Source of the DNA: Saprospiraceae bacterium
GTDB taxonomy: Bacteria > Bacteroidota > Bacteroidia > Chitinophagales > Saprospiraceae
Length of the DNA stretch: 64,000 bases
Reading direction: 5' to 3'
Assembly (NCBI GenBank): GCA_020627535.1
Contig: JAHDGU010000001.1
Location: 352,670 to 416,669, forward strand
Shown: positions 37,188-45,233 of the stretch, piece by piece
Position numbering within the stretch: the stretch's first letter is position 1
Layout: every line of letters starts with the position of its first letter
Position numbers and translations under genes: made by a program
Notes under the pieces: generated by a model
What the model was told of the DNA's origin: nothing
What the model saw: only the letters and a program-made list of their open reading frames with translations
Databases searched by the model: none

Positions 37188-37901
37188 ATGCGACAAAATG
37201 CTCTGAGATATCTGTTACTGCCACTGGCCATCTGCTTTCATGTCCTCTGCGTTGCACAGGAGGATGTTGCTCAGGCTGATACTTCCCAGACAGTATTCGT
37301 GACCAATCGATTGATAGGAGGTTTTACGATTGGGTTGCCACAGTCTGACTACAAGGCCAATCTTGATGATCTATTTGGAGGGATCAGATTAGCATATCTC
37401 AAAGAACTCAGTTACGAGCCTTGGGTTTTTGCTGGTGTGGAACTCAGCTATTGGCAGTTGTCTTCACGCACAGATTTGACCGAGGAGGAGATAGATGGCG
37501 AGTTCGTTGAAAACAGCTATACGGCTACCACTTTCATTGTGCCTCTGCAGGCAGTACTGCGTCTTTATCCACTGTCAGAACATAGGGTCAATCCATTCTT
37601 AGAAGGTCGTTTTGGTCCCAAGTTTATCGGAACATTTACCAATTATCGTGTGCCAGATCGATCAGTGGATAGATCTCATCTTGGCTTTGGCTATTCTGGA
37701 GCTCTTGGCGTATCGATCAATATCGTAGATACATACACGATCGAAGTGAGGGGTAGCTACGATTTTTCGACAGCAACCAGCTATTGGGTTGATGATGAAA
37801 CGCTTCCCGCGGTGTTTGCCGATCCATTTGCCAATTTTGAGCGATTCAATTCTACAATGCCATCAGTACTCATTGATATCAGTGCATCTATGAGTTTCTA
37901 G
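37188..37901 (+). CDS. Predicted outer-membrane beta-barrel protein, unknown function
   Basis: I place the start at the ATG at 37188, giving a 237-residue protein with a good signal peptide (ALRYLLLPLAICFHVLCVAQ). Beyond it the sequence alternates short hydrophobic/aromatic strands (LIGGFTIGLP, VFAGVELSYWQLSS, FIVPLQAVLRLYPL, PFLEGRFGPKFIG, YTIEVRGSYDFS) and ends VLIDISASMSF with a terminal phenylalanine, as in small porin-like barrels of the OprF/OmpW or PorT-like type. I do not recognise the family more precisely. A weak hairpin (TGCTG/CAGCA) follows the stop codon before the next gene. Confidence 0.7.
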   Translation: MRQNALRYLLLPLAICFHVLCVAQEDVAQADTSQTVFVTNRLIGGFTIGLPQSDYKANLDDLFGGIRLAYLKELSYEPWVFAGVELSYWQLSSRTDLTEEEIDGEFVENSYTATTFIVPLQAVLRLYPLSEHRVNPFLEGRFGPKFIGTFTNYRVPDRSVDRSHLGFGYSGALGVSINIVDTYTIEVRGSYDFSTATSYWVDDETLPAVFADPFANFERFNSTMPSVLIDISASMSF

Positions 37902-37935
37902 ATGTATTGCTGCTTCACAGCAGTATATTTAGCTC

Positions 37936-38622
37936 GTGGAGGAAAAGAAAAAGCACAAGTACCCGGATAAATTTGAAGAGATCGCCGATCGTCTAGATCT
38001 GCCATCCGTAGAGGAGATCGATGAGCTTTTGAAGTTAGACGCACCTCAGAGCTCTCATCGACACCAGGTATTGAAATTTCCCAAAGGGGTAGAAGTGCTT
38101 CGGATGATGAATGAACTTGAAATTTCTGTGGATTGGAAGCAATCTGGGTCAAAGTTTCCTATATCCTTTGGATTGATTTGGAATTCCTTCCTTGCGATGA
38201 TATTTAGCTTCGTTATCGCCAGTGGAGCATGGGGTATGATCTTCATGATGATTCCCTTCATTGCTGCAGGTCTGTACATGATGGGGATTTCCGTCATGAT
38301 GCTGGTCAATGAGACACACATCTCGGTTGATGAACAGCACTTGACGATGACACATACGCCACTCAAAATGGGCGTCTACAAGGACAAAAGATTTCGCGTA
38401 GAGGATATCAATCAAGTCTACTCCAAAAAGACAGTGGCAGGTAGTGTCAACAATGAACCCAAGTACTCCTATGAGGTATGGATGAGATTGACCAATGGGA
38501 AACACTTGATGCTCGTAAAAAATCTTAAATCTGCTGAGTACGCAAGATTTGTGGAGTATCAGATTGAGACCTATGCCGGGATCAAAGACAAGCGAGTAAC
38601 TGGAGAAATTGAATACAAATAA
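37936..38622 (+). CDS. Membrane protein of unknown function with PH-like C-terminal domain
   Basis: A protein of 228 residues starting at GTG 37936. An N-terminal charged region of about 75 residues (KFEEIADRLDLPSVEEIDELL) is followed by two adjacent transmembrane segments around residues 75-120 (FGLIWNSFLAMIFSFVIASG, MIFMMIPFIAAGLYMMGISV). The C-terminal cytoplasmic part (THISVDEQHLTMTHTPLKM, ...VWMRLTNGKHLML) resembles the bPH/PH-like membrane domains seen in many unannotated bacterial proteins, but this is only resemblance. It sits 34 bases after the barrel gene and six bases before the OsmC gene. Confidence 0.65.
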   Translation: MEEKKKHKYPDKFEEIADRLDLPSVEEIDELLKLDAPQSSHRHQVLKFPKGVEVLRMMNELEISVDWKQSGSKFPISFGLIWNSFLAMIFSFVIASGAWGMIFMMIPFIAAGLYMMGISVMMLVNETHISVDEQHLTMTHTPLKMGVYKDKRFRVEDINQVYSKKTVAGSVNNEPKYSYEVWMRLTNGKHLMLVKNLKSAEYARFVEYQIETYAGIKDKRVTGEIEYK

Positions 38623-38628
38623 AAAGAG

Positions 38629-39042
38629 ATGGACAAAACGATTTCGCTTAGCTATACAGGGCAACTTCATACCGATGCGATCCACCTTCGAAGCGGAACT
38701 TCGCTAGAGACGGATGCACCAATAGATAATAATGGGAAAGGGGAATCATTTTCTCCCACGGATCTCGTAGCTACCGCTCTTGGATCTTGCATTCTCACGA
38801 TTATGGGAATTGCTGCCACCCGTGATGGGATCAATATGGACGGTGCTACAGCGGATGTGCTCAAGGTGATGGGGGCCAATCCACGACGGATCATAAGGCT
38901 TGAGGTATCTATCGAGATGCCAGCGCATGCCTACACAGATAAGCAAAAGGCTGCACTTGAGCGTGCTGCACACCATTGTCCAGTGGCGAATAGCTTACAT
39001 CCCGATTTAGAGGAAGTCATCACGATTCAGTGGTCAGAGTAA
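38629..39042 (+). CDS. OsmC-family peroxide reductase-like protein
   Basis: The 137-residue protein has the OsmC fold signature: SFSPTDLVATALGSCILTIMGIAA with the conserved peroxidatic cysteine in GSC, and the second conserved cysteine in AAHHCPVANSLHPD. OsmC/Ohr proteins reduce organic hydroperoxides in the cytosol. The spacing is that of the OsmC group. Its 3' end lies nine bases before the ATG of the cyclic-nucleotide/AlbA protein (starting 39051), so the two are likely co-transcribed with the upstream membrane protein. Confidence 0.88.
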   Translation: MDKTISLSYTGQLHTDAIHLRSGTSLETDAPIDNNGKGESFSPTDLVATALGSCILTIMGIAATRDGINMDGATADVLKVMGANPRRIIRLEVSIEMPAHAYTDKQKAALERAAHHCPVANSLHPDLEEVITIQWSE

Positions 39043-39050
39043 GGAGAAAG

Positions 39051-39947
39051 ATGTTGTCAGACACAGAGATATTAGAACAACTCCGACTGCATCGAGTGTT
39101 TGCCAGACTTGATGAGCAGGAGTTGATCGACCTCGTGAGCATATCGTCGACCATAGATCTTGAGACGGGTGATAAGGTTGTCAGCAAAGACCACCCATCG
39201 GGCATGCTATTTTTGGTCGTATCAGGAAGACTTTCTCTGCGCATGCAAATGCGTGAGATCAGAGAGTTTCACGCAGGTGAGCTGTTTGGTGAGATAGGAC
39301 TGTTTGCAGATCACAGAAGATCAGGAGCTGTGATTGCTGAGCTACCTAGTCAACTAATCCAGATAGATGCCGATAAGCTTTTTGATGATACCTATATCAA
39401 GCCGAAGACGGCTTTGACCATTACCAGAGCACTTACGCGCAAAATCACTGATTACCTTAGGAGACGTGAGCAACTCACGACTAGAAGCCTCATCAGTGAA
39501 GGTGAGAATGAGTTCGTAGAGTTCAAGTCTTCCTTGCGCTATAATATGCACATCGGTAAAAAAGATCCAAGGATTCAATTGGCCGTCATAAAGAGCATAG
39601 CAGCATTTCTCAATAGCAAAGGAGGTACGCTGCTGGTAGGGATCGATGACGCCGGAGTACCTCTCGGGCTTGTCAATGAGGGCTTTAAAAATCACGACAA
39701 GCTACTCCTCACTCTCAATAACCTGTGTAAGGATCATATCGGTCAGCTGCATCTCGATCACATCGAGGCACATATCGTGGATGTTGAAGGCGTAGAAATT
39801 TTGAGGATCGATGTTGAGCCAGGCGAGGAACCAGCTTATGTTTCCCATGGACACGAGGAACATTTCTTCGTGCGCACAGGTCCATCAACCACAGATCTCT
39901 CTTTGAGGAATGTCTATGGCTATATCCGAAAGCGTTTTTACGAGTAA
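39051..39947 (+). CDS. Cyclic-nucleotide-binding domain fused to AlbA_2/Schlafen-type domain
   Basis: The protein has 298 residues from the ATG at 39051. Residues 1-130 form a cNMP-binding beta-barrel: RVFARLDEQELIDLVS, ETGDKVVSKDHPSG and the phosphate-binding cassette GELFGEIGLFADHRRSGAV with the arginine that contacts the cyclic phosphate. Residues 155-298 form an AlbA_2 (Schlafen-like, formerly AAA_4) domain with ENEFVEFKSSLRYN, KSIAAFLNSKGGTLLVGIDD and HFFVRTGPSTTDLS. The domain pairing suggests a cyclic-nucleotide-regulated nucleic-acid-binding or RNase-like protein; this is inferred. It follows osmC closely. Confidence 0.85.
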   Translation: MLSDTEILEQLRLHRVFARLDEQELIDLVSISSTIDLETGDKVVSKDHPSGMLFLVVSGRLSLRMQMREIREFHAGELFGEIGLFADHRRSGAVIAELPSQLIQIDADKLFDDTYIKPKTALTITRALTRKITDYLRRREQLTTRSLISEGENEFVEFKSSLRYNMHIGKKDPRIQLAVIKSIAAFLNSKGGTLLVGIDDAGVPLGLVNEGFKNHDKLLLTLNNLCKDHIGQLHLDHIEAHIVDVEGVEILRIDVEPGEEPAYVSHGHEEHFFVRTGPSTTDLSLRNVYGYIRKRFYE

Positions 39948-39953
39948 GGACTC

Positions 39954-42422
39954 TTAGAAGAAGAGTGCGTTTGCTACTAGTAACTTTCCATTGTACCAAA
40001 AACTTCTGAAGAGCGGATTTTCTGTAAGATAGATCACCTGACCGCGACCATAGTTGTTGGAGATGTGAATCGATGTATTTTTCATTTGGGCGACAGCCTC
40101 CTTACCAGCATATCCATACACAGGCTGATCTTCAGTCCAGCGACTTACATTCCATGCGTTGTCTTGAAGTGGGTATCCAGTTGTCCCTGTGACTAGCGCG
40201 TAGTACTGAGATCCGATACCATAAGTCAGAGGATGTGTCTCATCAAGGGTAAGGTGAAATATGGCACCAGGTATGGCGTAGGGAAGATAGTCCCGCTCTT
40301 GGTTGCCATACTTGGGAGGTAACTTGTCACCATCAGGTGCGTCGTCGCCTTCTGCAGAATCGGTGCTCAGTCCGAGGCCAGATACTGATCTGAGGGCATA
40401 GTGCGAATTACCCAGTGATATGATTTTGCCACCTCTTCTGACCCATGCGGAGATTTGATCCCATTGATCTGTGCTGATATCGCCGTATCTGCCTTCTGGC
40501 ATGACAATCGTCGTGTAGTCTTCTAGGAGATGTGTCTGTAGCTGATCGGTCCGCGTCACTGTGACCGGATACTGAAGAGTCTGTTCGAAAAAGTGCCAGA
40601 CTTCACCAAAGCTGTATGCGTATACATCATCGCCGTTCAGGATCATGACCTTTGGTCTTGTCATAAAGCTCATCTGGGAAGATCCGAGATCTGGCCCAGA
40701 TTGACTGAATCCGCTTTCTGTATACTCGAGATCAACATCGTGTTCATCTGCTAGGTCGATGAGCTCTTGGAAGAAATCTTCCTTATGGAAATTTTCGCCT
40801 TTGAGGATAATGACTGTGCCAGCAGGAAAGCTTCCATGATCAGTCGAGAAAGCACTGTTGGACACTCGGAGCTTGAAGTCATCATCTTGCAGTCTTGCGA
40901 CAAATGCAGCATCTTGTAGACTGTTCCATCTGAGGAAGTAGGCATACTGGCCAGAGGGTGTTCTTGCCATGCGCGAGTCGCTTGGTGCGGAGCCATCTGC
41001 TGATATGATACTCGTCACAGCATAGGCATCTAGTCCATAGGCTTTGGGGAGACTCCATGCAGTGATATCATATGTCAATGAATCTTGTAGCTTGACTTGT
41101 GGATCTAGGAGTACTTGTGCTAATACACGCTTTGATTGATCAGTGGATATGATGATGTCACTGCTAGTAGTGGTATATCTCTCTTGTTTTCCGGATCTAT
41201 AACTGAATCCGCTGATAGGCTTTGCTCCTCCAGCATAGCCGTATTCGATACCATGATTCTCCAAAAGCCCACAAAGATGCTTGAGCCTTTCTGAGCCATC
41301 GTCTGCTATGACATAACTCTTATACTGACCAGGCGCTGGACTATTATAAAACTGACGGAATGCGTCGATGAGTAAGTCTTTATTGGTCCGTGCAGTCTTC
41401 ACGGTCTCTAGCGTTGTAGTCCAGTGATGTACGATACGGTCATGTAGCGTGAGGTCGTGACCATTTTCCATCTGTATGGCAAGTCCAGCCTGTCCATGAC
41501 CCGCTTGCTCATAGGTCATGCCAATAGAGCCATTGAAAGTGGGATAGGTGTCGCCATAGCTGGGATAAAGGAGGTCAAAAACCTCCTTGGTGAAATAAAG
41601 CCAGCCATTGGCATCAAATGCAGCAGCATTTTTCTTGCCGATCGTAGTCTGGAAGTCTTTCTGAAAATCTGTGATATACTCATGATATGGAATTGCCGCA
41701 GGAGCAAAGTAGTAAGGACTATTGTGGCCTTGCTCATGCACATCGACATGGACATGTGGCATCCACGAGTGATAAATCCTCAGTCTCTGCTGAGATTCTA
41801 CTTGGGTCAGCCATGCCCAGTCACGATTGAGATCATGTCGATAGTGATTGACGCGGCCAGAAGGCGATGGCTCATTGTGCTCAAGTGCCTCATGACTGTG
41901 ATTGGGAAGGTTGTTGCCATTATCATTGTACCAGTTGGTGTATCTGGAGTACCCATCTGGATTGAGACTTGGATCAATAAGGACAATAATGTCCTCGAGA
42001 TCGGATTCGGGGCCAGAGAGAAGCTGGTATAGCACATGTGGGGAGCTATTGGTCGCTCCAGCTTCATTGCCATGCACTCCATAACTCAGCCATACGACTG
42101 CATGCTGTGTCGAAGACCCGCCTTCCATACTCTCCAAGTGCTTGGCTCTGATCTCATCTATATTGGTGATGTCATTTGCTTGACCAATGGTGGCATGAAG
42201 GAGTGGACGTCCTTGGTAGGTCTTGCCATACTCCTGTAAGATCATCCTATCACTATTGGCAGCGCAGTGCTCGAAGTACCTCACAATGTCGTGGTGAAAT
42301 ATGAATTTCTCACCTTTTTCAAATCCCAAAAACTCATCAGGAGACTGCAGCTGTGACGACAATGTGAAAGGCACAGAATAGAGTGCGAGCAATATCAATC
42401 CATGGATATAAGATCTCATCAT
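39954..42422 (-). CDS. Secreted M14-family zinc carboxypeptidase
   Basis: An 822-residue exported peptidase with signal peptide (LILLALYSVPFTLSSQ). The zinc ligands H117 and E120 are in SYGVHGNEAG; HVDVHEQGH near residue 210 supplies the third histidine, and the catalytic glutamate is likely in MTYEQAGHG (about residue 305). The C-terminal half contains a class-I-glutaminase-like or Rossmann-type region (KVMILNGDDVYAYSFGEVWH, TTIVMPEG, GKIISLGNSH). This architecture is common in Bacteroidota peptidases that digest imported protein in the periplasm or outside the cell. It is monocistronic and ends six bases from the convergent gene. Confidence 0.9.
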   Translation of the reverse strand: MMRSYIHGLILLALYSVPFTLSSQLQSPDEFLGFEKGEKFIFHHDIVRYFEHCAANSDRMILQEYGKTYQGRPLLHATIGQANDITNIDEIRAKHLESMEGGSSTQHAVVWLSYGVHGNEAGATNSSPHVLYQLLSGPESDLEDIIVLIDPSLNPDGYSRYTNWYNDNGNNLPNHSHEALEHNEPSPSGRVNHYRHDLNRDWAWLTQVESQQRLRIYHSWMPHVHVDVHEQGHNSPYYFAPAAIPYHEYITDFQKDFQTTIGKKNAAAFDANGWLYFTKEVFDLLYPSYGDTYPTFNGSIGMTYEQAGHGQAGLAIQMENGHDLTLHDRIVHHWTTTLETVKTARTNKDLLIDAFRQFYNSPAPGQYKSYVIADDGSERLKHLCGLLENHGIEYGYAGGAKPISGFSYRSGKQERYTTTSSDIIISTDQSKRVLAQVLLDPQVKLQDSLTYDITAWSLPKAYGLDAYAVTSIISADGSAPSDSRMARTPSGQYAYFLRWNSLQDAAFVARLQDDDFKLRVSNSAFSTDHGSFPAGTVIILKGENFHKEDFFQELIDLADEHDVDLEYTESGFSQSGPDLGSSQMSFMTRPKVMILNGDDVYAYSFGEVWHFFEQTLQYPVTVTRTDQLQTHLLEDYTTIVMPEGRYGDISTDQWDQISAWVRRGGKIISLGNSHYALRSVSGLGLSTDSAEGDDAPDGDKLPPKYGNQERDYLPYAIPGAIFHLTLDETHPLTYGIGSQYYALVTGTTGYPLQDNAWNVSRWTEDQPVYGYAGKEAVAQMKNTSIHISNNYGRGQVIYLTENPLFRSFWYNGKLLVANALFF

Positions 42423-42532
42423 ATCAGGTCGTATTTTGTCCTTGCAAGTTACGCTCTTTAGACATCAGACTTTGTCTCTATTTGAAGTGATGCATCCGAG
42501 CTGACTAGAGATTCCTCGCTTGGATACAGTAG

Positions 42533-42540
42533 TATCTTTG
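42533..42540 (+). promoter_or_regulatory. Candidate -7 element TATCTTTG upstream of rluD
   Basis: An exact TAnnTTTG match seven bases before the rluD ATG. The very short implied leader and the lack of a matching -33 box make it uncertain. Confidence 0.3.
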
Positions 42541-42547
42541 TGATCAT

Positions 42548-43585
42548 ATGAGTGAAGAAGAAGAGTGCGAGCTGGTCAAGCGTATTGAGATCACTGTCGA
42601 TCCGGGGCAAGAGCTATTGCGCTTGGATAGGTTTCTGATGGATCGAGTAGAAAAACTCAGTCGAAATCGACTGCAGACAGGTATCAAAGCAGGTGCGGTG
42701 ACGGTGAACGGCAAGAGTGTCAAGCCCAACTATCGTGTCCGACCACATGATAAGGTCCTTCTCCTGATCCCTCGACATCCGGACGCACAATCTAGTTTAA
42801 GTCCAGAAGATATACCTCTCGATATTATCTACGAAGATGAAGATGTGCTGGTCCTCAACAAACAGGCTGGGATGGTCGTCCACCCAGGCGTAGGCAATCA
42901 CTCGGGCACGCTGGTCAATGCTCTATTGCATCATCTAGGTGCAAGTGATCTTCCTCTCAAGGAAGGAAATCGCATGGATCGTCCAGGGATTGTCCATCGG
43001 ATTGATAAGAACACCACAGGTCTCATGGTGATCGCCAAGACAGATTTTTCAATGACCCACTTGGCGAAGCAGTTTTTTGATCATACCGTAGAGCGTGAGT
43101 ACCATGCATTGGTATGGGGGAGCCCAGATCCAGAGGATGGCACCATTGATATCAATATCGGTCGTCATCCCAGATTTAGGCTAGAGCAACATGTATTTCC
43201 AGAAGGTGATCATGGCAAGCATGCCATCACACATTATAAAGTTCTTCGCTCCTACTACTACGTCAGTCTAGTGTCCTGCAGATTGGAGACTGGTCGTACA
43301 CATCAGATTCGGGTACACATGAAGGCGCTCGGCCACCCGCTTTTTAATGACGAAAAGTATGGAGGTGATGCGATCCGGAAAGGAACCGTGTATGCCAAGT
43401 TTAAGCAATTCGTCAACAATTGCTTTGACATGCTCCCGGGTCATGCACTTCATGCTGCTGTTATCGGATTTGACCATCCTACGACAGGAGAGCGCATGCG
43501 ATTTGAGGCGCCACTTCCAGAGGCGTTGCAAGACGTGATTGATAAGTGGGAGCATTACGTCAAGCACAATACACGTACAAAGTGA
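42548..43585 (+). CDS. rluD: 23S rRNA pseudouridine synthase RluD-type
   Basis: The 345-residue enzyme isomerises uridines to pseudouridine in helix 69 of 23S rRNA (RluD positions) or related sites. An S4-like RNA-binding domain spans about residues 13-90 (RLDRFLMDRVEKLSRNRLQ), followed by the catalytic domain with the HRIDKNTTGLMVIAK motif whose Asp is the nucleophile, and the terminal RTHQIRVHMKALGHPLFND. The stop codon is shared with the downstream reductase start (GTGA overlap). The gene begins a three-gene unit with the reductase and Nth. Confidence 0.94.
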   Translation: MSEEEECELVKRIEITVDPGQELLRLDRFLMDRVEKLSRNRLQTGIKAGAVTVNGKSVKPNYRVRPHDKVLLLIPRHPDAQSSLSPEDIPLDIIYEDEDVLVLNKQAGMVVHPGVGNHSGTLVNALLHHLGASDLPLKEGNRMDRPGIVHRIDKNTTGLMVIAKTDFSMTHLAKQFFDHTVEREYHALVWGSPDPEDGTIDINIGRHPRFRLEQHVFPEGDHGKHAITHYKVLRSYYYVSLVSCRLETGRTHQIRVHMKALGHPLFNDEKYGGDAIRKGTVYAKFKQFVNNCFDMLPGHALHAAVIGFDHPTTGERMRFEAPLPEALQDVIDKWEHYVKHNTRTK

Positions 43586-44598
43586 GCCGACTAGAAGATA
43601 GGGTAGCAGCATTGATCCGACTTGGTGAAGCACTTCAGCATCGATCCGAGTATACAGAGGCAGTAGTGCATAGGGCAAGTGTTCACAATAGCTGGTTTAC
43701 TAAGGACAATATCCATCGGGCGATGGAGAGCTTAGCGCAAGAGATGCTTCAAGAGTCTCAGCTCAAACCATTCGTCAAGAACTACGCGCTTGATGACAAG
43801 ATTCCTGCGCATAGCATCGGAATCGTCATGGCAGGCAATATTCCACTGGTCGGATTCCATGACTGGCTAGTGGCATATCTCTGTGGTCAACATGTAGAAT
43901 CCAAGCTATCGAGCCAAGATCTATATCTCTTGCCAGAAGTGGTGCGCTTGGTGGAGAGCTTTCTGCCCGATGCGCAGACGACTTTCGTCAAAAAATTTGA
44001 CAAGTATGATGCTGTAATTGCTACAGGGTCAAACAATACGAACCGGTACTTCGAGTACTACTTTAAAGGAGTTCCAAACATTTTTCGTCGCAGTCGCACT
44101 TCCATCGCTGTGCTTGATGGCTCAGAGTCAGACAAGGACATTATTCAATTAGGCGATGATATTTTGTCCTATTTCGGTTTAGGATGTCGTAATGTGTCAA
44201 AAATCTTTTGGCCGAAAGGCTATGACAAGAACAAGCTATTTGAGCTGCTCATGGAATATCAGCAGATCATGAATCATGGAAAGTACAAGAACAACTATGA
44301 TTACAACTTCGCCATGTGGTCACTCAATCGGGAGATTTTCTATACCAATCATAGTTTGATTTTCAAAGAAGATCCTGGATATCATTCCCGTATCGCTTCC
44401 GTCTACTTTGAGGAGTACGAAGACATTGCCGTCCTCACTCAAAATCTCAAGGCTAAAGATGATATTCAGTGTCTTGTCTCGCATGAGGGCTCGCTGATAG
44501 AAGGGAGCTTAGATTTTGGCGAAAGCCAGAGGCCTAGCTTGCTGGACTATCCTGATGACGTGGATGTGACCCAGTTTATCTTATCACTAGACTCATGA
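43582..44598 (+). CDS. LuxC-like acyl-CoA reductase
   Basis: A protein of 338 residues from GTG 43582. It shows the LuxC-family features HSIGIVMAGNIPLVGFHDW (nucleotide-binding loop), DAVIATGSNNTNRYFEYYF and GLGCRNVSKIFWPKGY, where the cysteine in GLGCRN is the probable acyl-thioester residue. LuxC-type proteins reduce activated fatty acids to aldehydes with NADPH; here there is no luciferase gene, and wax ester or alkane-like lipid metabolism is one possibility. It is translationally coupled to rluD (GTGA) and to nth (ATGA). A motif copy TTTTGGCGAAAGCC at 44514 codes DFGES. Confidence 0.85.
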   Translation: MSRLEDRVAALIRLGEALQHRSEYTEAVVHRASVHNSWFTKDNIHRAMESLAQEMLQESQLKPFVKNYALDDKIPAHSIGIVMAGNIPLVGFHDWLVAYLCGQHVESKLSSQDLYLLPEVVRLVESFLPDAQTTFVKKFDKYDAVIATGSNNTNRYFEYYFKGVPNIFRRSRTSIAVLDGSESDKDIIQLGDDILSYFGLGCRNVSKIFWPKGYDKNKLFELLMEYQQIMNHGKYKNNYDYNFAMWSLNREIFYTNHSLIFKEDPGYHSRIASVYFEEYEDIAVLTQNLKAKDDIQCLVSHEGSLIEGSLDFGESQRPSLLDYPDDVDVTQFILSLDS

Positions 44599-45227
44599 CC
44601 AAAGCAGAAATCGCTAGTGATATCGTCTTGATCCTTGAAAATCTCTATCCAGAGGTTCCGGTACCATTGGATCATCATGATCCCTATACGCTTTTGATCG
44701 CAGTACTCCTCTCCGCACAGTGTACGGATGAACGTGTCAATCAAGTGACACCTCATCTCTTCGCACTGGCTGATACGCCTGAGGCCATGAGTCAAGTATC
44801 CGTTGAGCAGATCAGAGCTATCATCAAACCATGTGGTCTATCACCGCGCAAGAGCAAGGCCATCTATGATCTTAGTCACATCCTGATTGATCAACATGGC
44901 AGTGAAGTGCCGCAGAGTTTTGAGGCGCTTGAAGCGCTGCCAGGTGTAGGTCATAAGACAGCAAGCGTTGTGATGGCACAAGCTTTTGGGGTTCCTGCCT
45001 TTCCTGTGGATACGCATATCCATCGACTCGCTTACAGATGGAAACTCAGCACAGGCAAGAGTGTAGAAAAGACTGAAAGAGACCTCAAGCGTCTATTTCC
45101 CAAGGAGCTTTGGAATAAGCTGCACTTACAGATCATTTTCTTTGGGCGGAAGTATTGCCCGGCTCGAGGACACGACCCACTGGTATGCCCCATATGTAGC
45201 AAGTATGGTAGGCGATCTATGTTTTGA
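44595..45227 (+). CDS. nth: Endonuclease III-type DNA glycosylase with incomplete Fe-S motif
   Basis: The 210-residue base-excision enzyme removes oxidised pyrimidines. It has the helix-hairpin-helix LEALPGVGHKTASVVMAQA with the catalytic lysine and the PVDTHIHRLAYR aspartate loop. The C-terminal cluster region reads CPARGHDPLVCPIC-SKYGRRSMF with three cysteines spaced C-x9-C-x2-C and no fourth cysteine, unlike the classical C-x6-C-x2-C-x5-C [4Fe-4S] loop. It may therefore lack or hold an atypical cluster. The length is normal. The ATGA overlap with the reductase and the six-base gap to convergent tamL are tight. Confidence 0.9.
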   Translation: MTKAEIASDIVLILENLYPEVPVPLDHHDPYTLLIAVLLSAQCTDERVNQVTPHLFALADTPEAMSQVSVEQIRAIIKPCGLSPRKSKAIYDLSHILIDQHGSEVPQSFEALEALPGVGHKTASVVMAQAFGVPAFPVDTHIHRLAYRWKLSTGKSVEKTERDLKRLFPKELWNKLHLQIIFFGRKYCPARGHDPLVCPICSKYGRRSMF

Positions 45228-45233
45228 CTTTCG

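Noticed and set aside
38149-38685. A 178-codon minus-strand open frame.
   Set aside because: It is opposite the membrane protein at 37936-38622, and its sequence is unlike a real protein (histidine/cysteine rich random pattern).
41457-42032. A 191-codon plus-strand open frame opposite the M14 peptidase.
   Set aside because: Antisense to the zinc-ligand region of a convincing peptidase; no recognisable domain.
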